Shown here: piece by piece, positions 23,325 through 34,187 of the stretch | How the letters are laid out: each line of letters opens with the position of its first letter | Position numbering within the stretch: position 1 is the first letter of the stretch | DNA from: Distichodus sexfasciatus | Lineage: Eukaryota; Chordata; Actinopteri; Characiformes; Distichodontidae | Direction of reading: 5' to 3' | Assembly (NCBI GenBank): GCA_032718565.1 | Contig: JAVGVS010000766.1 | Span: forward strand, 45,221-109,220 | Length of the DNA stretch: 64,000 nt | Program-made: the position numbers and the translations under genes | The notes under the pieces: model-generated | Databases searched by the model: none | Told to the model about the DNA's origin: nothing | Seen by the model: only the letters and a program-made list of their open reading frames with translations

Positions 23325-23855
23325 CTTCATGATAGGTTGTGCTGGTTCTCTTGCTGTCTCTGGCTCCAGCTTCATGTCAGCAAGACGTTTATCGGCTCTG
23401 ACGCTTTTTGACCACATTCTGCTTATGTTTTTCCTCTGTGACAAACTGTTCTTCCACATTCCGGGCCATCTTGACATACCTTCATATTGATGTAAAGCTG
23501 GATCGAAACAATTAGTAAATCCTGGTGGAGGAGACCGCTTAGCATAGCCTGCTAGCCTCCTTCTAACAAAGTTAGCAAATCTGGATAAGTGATTGCTTGC
23601 AGCCCCATTAGCTGCTCTGGCTAGTCCTTTTTCTGTAGAAGACGTTGGTACATTTTTGGTTCTTTTTGGCACTTTTTGGTTCATTTTGGGCTTAGCACCC
23701 AACTTTTCCCACAGCCTGGAGCTTCCATCGATCTCAGTCGAATTTTGGGATAAAGCTGAGCTAAATGCTTCTACTTTATGACCAATGAGCAGCTCCGCAG
23801 GTGCTGGGGTCACATCTTCAGACTCTTTGTAATCCGAGGTGAAACGCTGGCGGAT
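23325..23855 (-). CDS. Cassette-exon gene, long exon (177 codons), function unknown
   Basis: This is an internal exon, phase 0 on both sides, with acceptor TCAATCTACAG and donor AAG then GTCAGTG. It starts IRQRFTSDYKESED, the founding form of a motif repeated at the start of the next four exons. The rest is specific to this exon: a polar stretch, a basic region (KPKMNQKVPKRTK), an Arg-rich segment (RFANFVRRRLAGYAKR), an aromatic/proline part (PPGFTNCFDPALHQYEG, then MSRWPGMWKN) and a charged C-terminus ending PIMK. No domain, signal peptide or membrane segment is evident; it looks like an intracellular, partly disordered protein. I do not recognise the family. Earlier exons must lie upstream, probably beyond the Tc1 element at 24047-25612, but I could not find them. 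The splice sites, phase and motif sharing support a real exon. Confidence 0.65.
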
Positions 23856-24046
23856 CTGTAGATTGACAGAATAAGATGAAAGATGGTTAATAAAATTATT
23901 TGGCGTAATAAAACAGCAGTACCAGTACATCATTTCAAATGCAATGTAATACAGCTTTTTGGAGCCAGTGAAGCTTTTGTCCCATTCAAACAGGGGTCCT
24001 CCCCATTATACACACACATATATATATATATATACATATACACACA

Positions 24047-25612
24047 CAGTTAAGCCCAAAATTATTCATACCTCTGGCAAATTCTGACAAAAGTTTTCTT
24101 CTGACTGGAAATGATACAGGCATCTCCCAAGAGAAAATGAGACAATGTATAAGGAGAATCATTGTGGAAAAAAAATAATTTCCCTATTTTATTTACATTT
24201 GAACAAACAATGGCACATCCAAAATTATTCATACCCTTCTCAGTAATCAATGGAAAAGCCTGTGTTGACTATTACAGCAGTCAAATGCTTCTTATAATTG
24301 CTGACAAGCTTTTTGCTTTTTGCTTTGTCTCCACGGGTATTTTTGACCATTCATCTTTTGCAATGAGCTCCAAGTCTTTGAGGTTGGAAGGCCTTCTCCC
24401 CATCACCCTAATCTTTAGCTCCCTCCATAGATTCTCTATTGGATTCAAGTCAGGACTGTGGCTGGGCCACTTCAAAATGTTAATATTTTTGTCAGCTAAT
24501 CATTTCTTCACCTGTTTTGCTGTGTGTTTTGTGTCATTGTCATGCTGAAATGTCCAGTGCTGGCCAAGGCCAAGTTTCTCTGCAGACTGCCTGATGTTGT
24601 GCTTGAGAATCTTGATCTTTTTTCATGGTGCCATTTACTGTGATTAGGTTGCCTGGCCCATTGACTGAAAAACACCCCCAAAGCATCATGTTCCCACCAC
24701 CATTCCTGACTGTGGGGATGGTGTTCTTGGGGTTGAATGCTTCTCCTTTCTTACACCAAATAAAGGCTACATCATTGTGGCCAAACAATTCAATTTCTGT
24801 TTAATCTTACCACAAAATAGAAGACCAGAAGTCTTCCTCTTTGTCCAGATGAGATTTTGCAAAAGCCAAGCGTGCTTTTGTGTGCCTTATTTGGAGAAGT
24901 GGCGGCCTCCTTGGTCTGCATCTGTGGAATCCAGCATTATGCAATGTCCGTTGGACTGTCTGCCTTGAGATGTTGGCACCAACATGGCCCAGATTCTTCA
25001 GGATGGCCTTGGTGGTGATCCTCGGATTCTTCTTCACCTCTTGCACCATCAGCTTTGCCAGAAGAGGTGTCACTTTTGATTTCCTACCACATCCTCTGAG
25101 ATTTTCCACAGTGTGGAATGACTTGTATTTTTAAATAATACTTTGTACAGTGCCCACTGGAACCTGAAGAGATTGAGATTAGGCCTTGTAGCCCTTTCCT
25201 GACTTGTGTGCAGCCACAATGCGCGGCTGCAGGTCCTCACTGAGCTCTTTTGTTTTTGCCATGACTTGCCACAAACCAACTGCAGAGAGCTGCTCTTTTT
25301 CACCTGTTGAGTTGATTGAAACAACTGTTCCCAATTAATCAGGGTAATTTGGATGTTTTCGAACAGCGTGGACTATTGGAAATGGTATAGAACCTTGAAT
25401 TTTCCCAAAGGCTGTGACAGTTTTCAGTGGGTATGAATAATTTTGGACATGTTATTCTCCATAAAAATGTAAATTAAGCATTGAAATTGTTGGCACATAT
25501 CCATTTTGGCACACATCCATATCCTTTCCAGTCAGAAGAAACATGTTAGTCACATAAAAATTCATTTTACATCTAAATTTGCCAGGGGTATGAATAATTT
25601 TGGGCTTAACTG
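24047..25612 (-). mobile_element. Tc1-like transposon with IR/DR ends, dead
   Basis: Both termini read CAGTTAAGCCCAAAATTATTCATAC. Inner copies of CCAAAATTATTCATACCC occur at about 24220-24240 and, inverted, about 25425-25450, the IR/DR arrangement of fish Tc1 elements. The flanking TA is lost in a CA/TA repeat. It lies upstream of the 23325 exon, probably within an intron of the cassette-exon gene. Confidence 0.9.
24281..25262 (-). pseudogene. Tc1 transposase, several stops
   Basis: The frame starts at an ATG at 25260-25262 (MAKTKEL...). The N-terminal DNA-binding part includes ENLRGCGRKSKVT (in the 24807-25109 frame) and RTLHNAGFHRCRPRRPPLL. The catalytic part includes the LFGHND region, WGCFSVNGPG, the second aspartate region (QHDNDTKHT) and HSPDLNPIENLWRELK with the final glutamate. 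Stops interrupt it near 25195, 25130, 24805-24815 and 24495. Length and order are those of a complete Tc1 transposase (about 340 codons), so decay was by point mutation and not truncation. Confidence 0.88.
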
Positions 25613-26650
25613 TCTATATAAACAAGCCTGCCTAATAAAGATGAGCTTCAACATATGTAAATAATGATTTTGTAAATTATAATGTGTCCCCTCTTCCACA
25701 TTACCTAACACTTCTTGGTTAGTTAAGCTGCAAAAAAAACGTCTTTACAAACCATAAAGTCAGCTAAATATTCACTGTTATATTGTCTCATTGTACAGTA
25801 CAGTATTTTCCTCACTTCATTCAGATTTAGCTGCATGTTTAGTCACTGGTAATAAAATCCTTGTTAATTTATCTTTTTTTTTAGTTCTAGAAAACATCAC
25901 GTTATGTCTCCCTCTAGTGGTCGCAGAGCTCGCGGTATTACACACCAAATAAAACCTGTGTGGTCACGCAAAAGTGGTGTATTATATTATTATATATGTA
26001 TTATAATTTCTTAAGAGATGTGTATTTACTTGCAAACATATTGATCATTAAATTACAAACAAAATGCAAATCAATAACCAACCTCTGGAACTGAATGTAA
26101 TGGAATAAACTTGTACGCGTGTAAGTGAAATAACGCATTAAATCGTGTCTTGGATTCCGCGTTCACGCTGCCCAGTTGATTTTATTTACCTAAAATGTGT
26201 TATTTTAGTCTTAATTTGAACCGACCGTCGGCTGGACGTTAATACATTTTAAGCAAAAGAGAGAAACGACACGAAGCTTAAAAAGAAATGAAGATATTAC
26301 ACTATTTTTGCATAACTACATATAAAATATTGTCGACAAAAACACAATTCAACAAATAACAAATATATTCTAAAAATAGTAATAAGTGGTATGTCGTAAA
26401 TAAATACAGTACATATTGACACTACATTCTTATTAGTATACATATTAATTTAACACGTGATTAAATTTGCTCACCATTTAATCAATTTAATCAAGATGAC
26501 AAAGTTTGGAATATATTGAGTTGACGCGACTGTTGCGCAGGTTTTAATGCGTTGTTCGTCTGAAGCATCCAGTGACGTCACAATATAATACAACAATTTA
26601 CAACTTTTAGATTTTCAGTTTACTTAATAAAAAGCTGCAGATCTTGTAAT
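25613..26650. other. AT-rich region, possible 5' part of the cassette-exon gene
   Basis: No exon identified. CTCCCTCTAGTGGTCGCAGAG is at about 25908-25929, and a CRE palindrome is at 26573-26580. Confidence 0.3.
26573..26580. promoter_or_regulatory. CRE palindrome TGACGTCA
   Basis: A perfect full CRE site in AT-rich sequence, about 2.7 kb upstream of the first recognised exon of the minus-strand cassette gene. No transcription start evidence. Confidence 0.25.
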
Positions 26651-26654
26651 GCAC

Positions 26655-26666
26655 ATATATATATAT

Positions 26667-26732
<66 letters not shown>

Positions 26733-26790
26733 AAAAAGTCTGAATTGTGAGATAAAAAGTCACTATACATATATATATATATATATGTTT
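26655..26790. repeat. (AT)n microsatellite
   Basis: Two AT runs, about 26655-26728 and 26766-26788; predicted peptides here are artefacts. Confidence 0.9.
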
Positions 26791-27165
26791 TGTTTTTGTT
26801 TTGTTTATTTGTTTCGTGGCGGAAATGTACTTTATAAATATCATCTGCAGATATTATTGAAAAATTTTAATTTCCTACCTCTAGCTTATAGTTTATGTTT
26901 TACTTATATAACATATTAAGAAATAAACTTTCTTGTACATAAAATAAATAAACATATTTGGGATATCCCAATTTTCAGTGAAGGTTCCAAAAGCAATTAA
27001 GCCTTTGAACACTTCATGTGTGCTTTACTGCTTTAGCAACAGTCTGAGAGGGAGGTTGATCTTCATCAGTTCATCAGTTCATCATCTTGCAGGAGTGAAT
27101 TGAATTAATTTCCAGCCTTGAAATAATATATAAGTTTAATAATACATATCTTTAAGATCTATACT

Positions 27166-27510
27166 GATAGACCATAACATTATAAACACTGACAGGTGAA
27201 GTGAATAACACTGATTACCTGGTTACCATGACACCTGGCAGTGAGTGGGAAATAAAACAGCAAGCACGCAGTCTCCTTGATCTTGAACTTGGGCAGTTAG
27301 TGGAAATGCGGTTAGGGAAGTTACCCCCTTGATCCAGAAAGTTGCTGGTTCAAGGTACTACTAAAGACCACTCCTGAAAGGTACCGTCCCTACTGATTCC
27401 GCGGATGTGTCAAATGTGATGATGATGATGATGATGATGATGGCTGAACGGCTGGGTCAAACACTTCGGAATCTGCATCAGTGATTTGAAACCAACCAAG
27501 CTCAAACTGT
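27166..27510. mobile_element. Tc1-like relic interrupted by a SINE fragment
   Basis: GACCATAACATTATAAACACTGACAGGTGAAGTGAATAAC and, further on, TGATGGCTGAACGGCTGGGTCAAACA match a common fish Tc1-like element in order. Between them (about 27292-27420) is a tRNA-like SINE fragment with AGTTGCTGGTTCAAGG and a GAT repeat. Confidence 0.5.
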
Positions 27511-27635
27511 TGAAACGTTAAAGCTGGATCTGACAGAAAGATGAAACAACCTTTTCAATGAAGAAAAACAAAGATGACATTCATTCTATATATCCGTCTA
27601 TACTGTCATCCATCCATCCATCTATCAATCTATCT

Positions 27636-27868
27636 AAAAGTGAAAGTGAGTGATTGTCATTGTGAATTACAACACACCACAGAAAATCTTGACCTGCATT
27701 TAACCCATCCGTGAAGGAGCAGTGGGCAGCTAAGAAGCGCCCAGGGAGCAGTGCTTGGGGACGGTACCTTGCTCGCAGATGCCTGATGCTAACTTTTACC
27801 GGATTTGAACCTGTGACCTTCTGGTCACATGGGCGAACACCCTACCATTACACCACCAACTGCCCAAC
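27636..27868 (-). mobile_element. SINE (CAGCACACAGTGCAC type), full-length copy
   Basis: AAAGTGAAAGTGAGTGATTGTCATTGTGA, then GAGCAGTGGGCAGC, GGGAGCAGTGCTTGGGGACGG, and the complement of the tRNA head (GGATTTGAACCTGTGACCTTCTGGTCAC). Confidence 0.75.
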
Positions 27869-27869
27869 T

Positions 27870-28965
27870 ATACGTCCATACGTACTATACATCTGTGAAT
27901 GTATTTTACATCACACATTACATTTTTTCTGTCCTGAAGCTGCAACCCCCCAAAACTGACTAATGTTCCTACTTCTTTGTGTTACAGATTTTATCCCACT
28001 CTCAGCAGCAGAGAAATTAACAAGGGAACCTTCTGTAAGACCACGTGGAAGCAACGTCTCCTGACCGTACAGTGACTTTGTTCCTTGAAGTCTTTAAATT
28101 TCATATTTGAATCGCATGACTTACGATGATGATGAAATGACGGAGACACTACTTTACATATGATTTTTCACTGTCATAGAAATTAATAGGCCAGTGTTTG
28201 GGCAGAGATGGAGATGGAGATGGAGAAAGTGATACATTATTATTAAATTAATAAATGACACAAAGAGAACTCTGGGCAAAAGAATATTTTTAATTTCCAT
28301 TCTCACTACAAGTACTTACAGTATTTACAGTAAAAAAAACGCCACCCAATAAGTCATTAAACAATAAGGTTAATACTTTCAATCATTTTCAGTAGAATTT
28401 CCCATGTTGGATGTAATGTAGCACCTACTGTGTTGGTATAATACTCTTTATCCTACACTGCTTGGTTAACGTTTAATATCGAGGAAATTTTCTTTATTAT
28501 CTGTCTTTCATGACGAGGTGAAAAAATGGTTAGTAATGTAGAAATATATGTATATATTGATCTGAAATTGCTTTTAGAGGTAGGCTATGTCTATGTCATC
28601 AATAATACTGGATTAGGAATAAAGTCTTTAAGGTAATAGATAAGACTTTAGTGACAATTCAAATAGAACTGTTAAAACAAGATTGGGATTATGAGGATAC
28701 TGACATCTCCAGTGCAAACAATAACGTTTATTACTGTAATTGTTAATAAAGCAAATACCAGGTCTTGCAGCAAGTGACAAATCAAATATCAAATCCAAAA
28801 TGATGGATATTGACATCTCAGTGCAAACAATAACGCTATTATTTCTATCACTTTTAAGAAATTGGCGACCCGGTAAGCGAGAGATTTTTTAAGATGGTCT
28901 ATAAGACGGTCTAACTTGTGCTGGTTTACATTGTAAAGATACTTTTAAAGTGGCAACTTTTTACA
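27870..28965. other. Intergenic, nothing recognised
   Basis: AT-rich with no supported coding region. The words ATTGACATCTC and AGTGCAAACAATAACG occur twice near 28700 and 28810 (a short local duplication). Confidence 0.4.
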
Positions 28966-29190
28966 CAGGAAAATCACGGGCCAACAGCTTTTACGGAGTG
29001 AACCGATTTCCGGATCATTTCTTTCAGGCTTTCGGGAAGTCGATCACACTCGAGTCCAGTCTCTCGTGACAAGCGGGTACAAACGGTGGTGGAAAACGTT
29101 GCGCATTCCGAAGACGGTGAAGTGAGAAAACGTCCCAAAACAACACTGACGTTCCACAAACGAAGGCTGCATTCGGGAGGAAAGGGCCCG
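28966..29190 (-). other. GC-richer block after igsf11, possible 3' UTR or old coding fragment
   Basis: An open frame at 29159-28974 reads RLSRETGLECDRLPESLKEM and more. It has no family I can name. Its position, 200-450 bases past the igsf11 tail, would also fit 3' UTR sequence. Confidence 0.25.
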
Positions 29191-29392
29191 GTGTCATTTG
29201 TGTACTCCTTTTGGAACTTTCTGTCGACTTTCCATTCTTATTGTAAATCGGTGGCGTAGAAACATTTTGGCGAGAAAAAGCAGGCTAGTCTCCGTTTTAG
29301 TCAGCGGGCAAGCGGTTGGCATCAACGAACTGAAAACTGAAAACTCAAAATTTTTCTCCAAAAATGAAAAAAGTTTGTTTACTTTCATTTGT

Positions 29393-29409
29393 TTTATTTG
29401 TTGTTTATT
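29393..29409 (-). promoter_or_regulatory. Two candidate poly(A) signals after igsf11
   Basis: AATAAA occurs on the minus strand at 29404-29409 and 29393-29398, immediately after the last recognisable tail sequence. They could end the transcript only if the 3' UTR is very short; a longer 3' UTR is also possible. Confidence 0.35.
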
Positions 29410-29421
29410 TGCCCACCACAT

Positions 29422-29938
29422 AAGCAGCGATCCTGCCGGCTCTGTGGGCACCATGACTGGCCTGGCGCCCACATCGCTCAAGCGTGGCCTGGCTCACGGC
29501 GTAAGGGTAGTGGCGTGGCTGTGCGGCAACGTGGGAGTGCGAGTGGCGATAGCTGTCGGCCGTGCCCGCCCCGGCGACCGTTGCTAAGCGAAGGCGCAGG
29601 CTGAGAACGTTGCTGCGGTAATGGCGGCGAGTTGGTGACCACCAGAAGTTTTAGGCCAGAAGGTGTGGCTGCGTTGGCGTGGCGGGGCGGGCAAGGACGT
29701 AGTGGGCAGGGCCAGCGGGGCCTACTCCCGGCGTCGTGGTGGCGGCGGTGGCGGTGAAGGCGTGTCGCGCGTCACCGTTGTAGCGTGTGTAGGAGTTGGT
29801 GTCGTAGTTGGCTTTGGGGTTGTGCCAGTAGCGGCTGTTGTAGGTGTTGGTGGAGGTCAGCGTGTCGTTTTCGGATGGCGGCGTCGGCGTGGAAAGGCCT
29901 TCACTGAGGACGAGCGTTTGGGAGGGAGATCGTCTTCT
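29422..29938 (-). CDS. igsf11: igsf11 exon 7: cytoplasmic tail, frame broken several times
   Basis: The acceptor TTTATCAG joins exon 6 in phase, giving EDDLPPK and then SSSVKAF, as in the IGSF11 tail. That frame soon meets a stop. Conserved tail sequence continues in other frames: NDTLTSTNTYNSRYW at about 29870-29820, AGPAHYVL near 29715-29690, LKLLVVTN near 29651-29630, DSYRHSHSH and SQATLER at 29560-29475, and GARPVMVP then AGSLL at 29469-29422. Following the minus strand, the shifts are consistent with two one-base losses and then two one-base gains, all in very GC-rich DNA. The terminal stop expected after the GSL motif is not in frame; two AATAAA signals lie just downstream. Exons 2-6 are intact, so assembly errors are the simplest explanation, but true decay of the tail cannot be excluded. 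The lower boundary is approximate. Confidence 0.8.
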
Positions 29939-29989
29939 CTGATAAACAAATAAACAAACAGGTAAACAAAAGAATGATGGAAGAATTTC

Positions 29990-29993
29990 CATC

Positions 29994-30034
<41 letters not shown>

Positions 30035-30134
30035 CATCTATCCATCTATCTATCTATCCATCTATCATCTATCTATCCGTCCATCGATCTATCCATCTGT
30101 CTATCCATCAACCTATCCATCCATCCATCCATCC

Positions 30135-30188
<54 letters not shown>

Positions 30189-30341
30189 ATCTATACTTCT
30201 ATCTATCCATCTGTCCTATCCATCCATCCATCCATCCATCTATCTATCTATCTATCTACTATCTATCCTATCTATCTATCTATCTATCTATCTATACTTC
30301 CTATCTATCTATCTGTCTATATATCCATCCATCTATCTATA

Positions 30342-30405
<64 letters not shown>

Positions 30406-30453
30406 CATCCATCATCCATCCATCCATCCATCCATCTATCCTATCTATCTATA

Positions 30454-30496
<43 letters not shown>

Positions 30497-30592
30497 ACTT
30501 CTATCTATCTATCTATCTATCTATCTGTCCGTCCGTCCGTCCGTCCGTCTATCTCTCTATCTCTCTATCCTATCTATCTATCTATCCATCTG

Positions 30593-30641
<49 letters not shown>

Positions 30642-30670
30642 ATCTGTCTATCTGTCTGTCTATCATCCAC

Positions 30671-30702
<32 letters not shown>

Positions 30703-30783
30703 GTCTGTCTGTCTGTCTGTCTGTCCGTCCGTCCGTCCATCCGTCCGTCTATCTCTCTATCTATCTATCTATCTATCCATCTG

Positions 30784-30816
<33 letters not shown>

Positions 30817-30863
30817 ACATCTATCTATCTATATCCTTCTATCCGTCCCGATCCCGTCCAGAG

Positions 30864-30933
<70 letters not shown>

Positions 30934-30951
30934 CTTCTATCCGTCCGTCCG

Positions 30952-30986
<35 letters not shown>

Positions 30987-31006
30987 CTCTATCTCTCTAT
31001 CTATCC

Positions 31007-31041
<35 letters not shown>

Positions 31042-31046
31042 CGTCC

Positions 31047-31108
<62 letters not shown>
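29990..31108. repeat. 1.1 kb CTAT array in igsf11 intron 6
   Basis: Nearly continuous (CTAT)n with CATC, GTCC and CTGT variants. On the igsf11 strand this is a GATA array. It begins about 50 bases upstream of the exon 7 acceptor. The 379-codon open frame (YLSIYLSIY) is a translation of the repeat. Confidence 0.95.
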
Positions 31109-31247
31109 TATAATAAGTCATTATCAGATGTGAGAGCTGCTGTATGTAGCACATATTACAGCCGTAAAATAACACTGCACCTGACTTTAATTTTTGCTTC
31201 ATTTAATAATAGTTAAATCCCGTTTTCTTCACTTTCCGTTTTCTCAC

Positions 31248-31395
31248 CTGATCTCGTTGGGGATCTCGTCCTCGTCGTACCTGTGTTTATTCCTCCAGTA
31301 GAAGAGCGTGACGACGATCAGCAGTGAGCAGATGATCACGGCCAGCACGCTGGTGGCGATGGTTCCGGCAATCAGACCCACGCTCTGTTGCTGAG
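31248..31395 (-). CDS. igsf11: igsf11 exon 6: transmembrane segment and juxtamembrane tail
   Basis: This 148-base exon has acceptor GTCCTCAG and donor ATCAG then GTGAGA; entry phase 1, exit phase 2. It encodes QQQSVGLIAGTIATSV followed by a hydrophobic stretch (LAVIICSLLIVVTLFYW), a basic stop-transfer motif (RNKHRY) and the acidic DEDEIPNEIR. The last motif is characteristic of IGSF11 rather than CXADR, CLMP or ESAM and is the main reason for the gene symbol. A longer open frame extends upstream into the intron and should be ignored. An alternative acceptor AG lies four to five bases downstream, but only the one used here keeps phase 1. Confidence 0.94.
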
Positions 31396-31604
31396 CTGAG
31401 GACGGGAAAAAGAGGGACCCAAAATGATTCCATAATATTTCAAAATGAGCCAAGAGGATCCAGTAAAGATTACGGTGATGTGCTGATGTGGTGGTGTTAT
31501 GGACTAGTGCTGTCATGTCAGGTGAACTACATGATTGTTTTAAATGGTGAAAAGCTTCAGTGTGCAGGTTGGTGAGGTGAAGGTGTACACGGTTTGGTAC
31601 TCAC

Positions 31605-31727
31605 GTGCTGCCACCTGCAGGTTGAGGAGGCAGGTGCTCTTGCCGATGGCGTTGGAGGCGGTGCACTGGTACAAACCCGACGTGCTGGTGCTGATGTTGC
31701 GCAGCGTCACCGTGCCCTGCATCTGGT
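31605..31727 (-). CDS. igsf11: igsf11 exon 5: second half of C2-set Ig domain
   Basis: The exon is 123 bases, acceptor CCCCTCAG, donor C then GTGAGT; entry and exit are phase 1. It completes a GAC codon with exon 4 and reads DQMQGTVTLRNIST, then SGLYQCTASNAIGKSTCLL with the F-strand cysteine (Y-x-C), ending NLQVAA. The two C2-set halves join in frame at the place known for this family. The split last codon makes proline with the transmembrane exon. The intron to exon 4 is about 960 bases and contains a hAT-like terminal fragment near 32334. Confidence 0.94.
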
Positions 31728-32332
31728 CTGAGGGGAAACCATGGAGAGGGAGAGATTTGGCATCTCACGCTTATAAACAACACAGCAAGGTCATAGGCTG
31801 GGTCTTTTAAAAGTGCAACATTTATTGATAAAACTGCATCATTAAAGACTACTAAAATGGGCAAAACGAACAGTTAAATTGCTTTAAATTTAAAATAACA
31901 AAAATGTTAAATGTTAAAACAACTTTTAATTAAAAATAACTTAATAGTATTCTTTTAAAACCACTAAAAAAAGACATTTTGTTAATGTTACATTTTTCAT
32001 TTTTTAAGAAGGTAAATGTTTATATTAACTCATATTAACTTTAATTAACTTCATCTGCTTTTCACCAGTTATTTTTACCAAAAAATGACACTAGATGTCA
32101 CCAAAGCACTGCCACGCAGCGGGAACAGCACAAACACTGTATTCAGATGAGAAACGTGAAAAAGACACTGCCATGAACTCATGTACGTCCGTCTGCTGAA
32201 TTAAAACACTTCAATAATCTGCAGCACAAACACTTCAAATGATGCAGAGCGAAATAATGCAGCTGGCTTCGTTTCAAAGCAGTGACTTGATCCAGGTCGG
32301 GGGAAAAATAGGAGAAACCACAACACACAGTA

Positions 32333-32510
32333 CGGCTGGGCGATATCACCTCAAATCAATATCACAATTAATCCAACATTTTACCACGATTACGACTAAT
32401 CAACAATCATTTATTTTCTGTGTTTCTTGGTTTGTCTTAGCTCTCATAGTTCACTGACAAGGTACCGAAAATATATGCTATTATTAAAGCTCGGATATTA
32501 TTTTCTAATG
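32333..32510. mobile_element. hAT-like end fragment
   Basis: GGCTGGGCGATATCACCTCAAATCAATATCACAATTAATCC is also found at 42237, 44668 and 57989. Only one end is recognisable. Confidence 0.5.
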
Positions 32511-32689
32511 AAGGGGCGTAGTCATAACAACACACACAAACACACACACTCTCACACGCACACACACAGATGCGTGGCGGAGCAGGGAGGGTAGGCCAGC
32601 AGACGGGGCAGGACTGGGGCGAGCAGGACGAGCAGATTTACCGGAGAAGGTGGGGCAGAAGGGCAGTCCCACTGCCAGGGGTTTAGTAC

Positions 32690-32845
32690 CTTGCATGGCG
32701 TTGAGGGGCAGCTTGGGCACCGAGTCCAGCTTCTCCCAGCTGTACGTGGGCGTGGGGATGCCCTCATCCGAACCACACAGCAACATTACATCACTGCCCA
32801 CCTCCACCGAACCCTGCACCACACACGACGGCACAGAGGGGGGCA
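32690..32845 (-). CDS. igsf11: igsf11 exon 4: first half of C2-set Ig domain
   Basis: This 156-base exon has acceptor CCCCCCCAG and donor G then GTACTA; entry and exit are both phase 1. The split first codon completes a valine, giving VPPSVPSCVVQGSVEVGSDV, then MLLC with the C2-set B-strand cysteine, then EGIPTPTYSWEKLD with the core tryptophan, and KLPLNAMQ at the end. This is the inter-domain linker and first half of the membrane-proximal C2-type domain of IGSF11. The CA-rich and hAT-related sequence on either side is intronic. An open frame extends past the donor into the intron, but the donor and the family alignment set the end. Confidence 0.93.
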
Positions 32846-33193
32846 CTGGGGGGGTGAGAGAGTAAAGATGGGAGGGAGAACGCAGAGAGAAACAGAAGAA
32901 AAGTATTAATTTTATAACATAAAATCAGAACAATGTACGTTTTTCAAGCCAAGACAGCCACGATTAGGTTGACAAGATTCAGAATTTCGTTTTCAATTAT
33001 TGTCCATTAAAAATAATCAAGACGGGCAGAATTAGGTCGATTACAGGTTCTGAATTTTAGTTGCAATTAATTTTCGGTCAATTGTCCAGTCCTAAGGGTC
33101 TATAATCGATGTAATCTTCTTTGGAGATTAGATTAGACATAAAATGTTTGGAATTCCAGTTTTGATTAATTTACAATGAGCTGCCCAGTCCTG

Positions 33194-33892
33194 GAGCTGG
33201 GTGATATGAACAAAAATATGATCACAATATTTTTTGTCATATTGATCGATTTCGATAATTATCACAATATATTGTTATATTAAACAAAAAAGATTTATTT
33301 TCAACAAATGGCACAAACTATATACACACACAATTCCCTTAAATTATGAAAAGTTATTGATTTTCAAGTAATCAAAAATATTTTGCGCATACAGTAGCTG
33401 AAATTAACATGCGGTCAAAACCTCACTTCCAGAACGCTTTCTCGGCGCTTGTTGTTGCCAAGTTGCTAAGCGTCATCGGGCATGTCTGCGTTCGTTCTGC
33501 GTTCATGTCATGTAAACGCTGTAACACGGTAGACATTTGTCATCAAAGCGGCCGCCTTAACCCTGCATTTTCATCCCTCCTTCAGCCACAGTGACGTCCT
33601 GGTTGCCCAACATCTTTTCTTACGCGTGACCACCTGGCTAATGTTTACCACGTGGCTTCTTCATGTGCAGTGGGCAAATTTTCATCGTTGGCCGTGACTG
33701 GTTGCCACGCTGGTGTTATTCCAAACCCTCTCGCTTTGTGATAGGATAAAGACACTGTTTATCTCAACGCGTTGTCGCGAATGGGCAAACAAGTGCCAAT
33801 TTCAAAGCTTACGTTTATCATCGTTATCTTCGTCACATTTCTCTCAATAAAAAATCGAGATGGTTTTATCGTCCAGCACTACCCAGCCCTAA
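33194..33892. mobile_element. Non-autonomous hAT-like element
   Basis: Left end AGCTGGGTGATATGAACAAAAATATG; right end ATCGTCCAGCACTACCCAGCCCTAA, its imperfect inverse. An interior open frame at 33409-33594 is not supported as a gene. It lies in the igsf11 intron between exons 3 and 4. Confidence 0.55.
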
Positions 33893-33979
33893 CGTTTCCA
33901 ACCATCATCTCCAGACCAGAGAAAATGCAGAGTAACAAGGAGGGAAGTGTGAGCGGAAGCTGGTTTGTGCGCCTCTCAC

Positions 33980-34187
33980 CCAGCACGGTGAGGCCGATGA
34001 CCCCGATGTTGCGTCCGCCCCGATCGGGCAGGTTGTTGACCAGACACTGGTATGTGCCCGTGTCGGACAGCTGCGTGTTGTTGATGAAGATGGAGGCACT
34101 TGTGCTGGGCATCGTGGACACAAATCCCACGCGCCCGTTCATATGGGTCGCCAGACTGAACACCTGACCGTCCTGGTAGATGACCAC
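33980..34187 (-). CDS. igsf11: igsf11 exon 3: second half of V-set Ig domain
   Basis: The exon is 208 bases, acceptor CCTCCGCAG, donor G then GTGAGAGG, entry phase 0 and exit phase 1. It begins VVIYQDGQVFSLA and carries GRVGF, IFINNTQLSDTGTYQC (the F-strand D-x-G-x-Y-x-C signature with the second V-set cysteine) and LVNNLPD, ending in the G-strand LTVL. Together with the preceding exon this gives a complete V-set domain with both disulphide cysteines. The intron towards exon 2 is about 7.2 kb and contains SINEs, a Tc1 fold-back element and a hAT relic. No stops or frame breaks are seen. Confidence 0.94.

Noticed and set aside
17717..23855. Cassette gene as a fish TEX55 or UPK1B, suggested by IGSF11 neighbours in human
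   Set aside because: The orientation relative to igsf11 does not fit and no sequence resemblance was seen; left unnamed.
29974..31113. 379-codon open frame rich in YLSI
   Set aside because: A direct translation of a CTAT tetranucleotide array; no start context or family.
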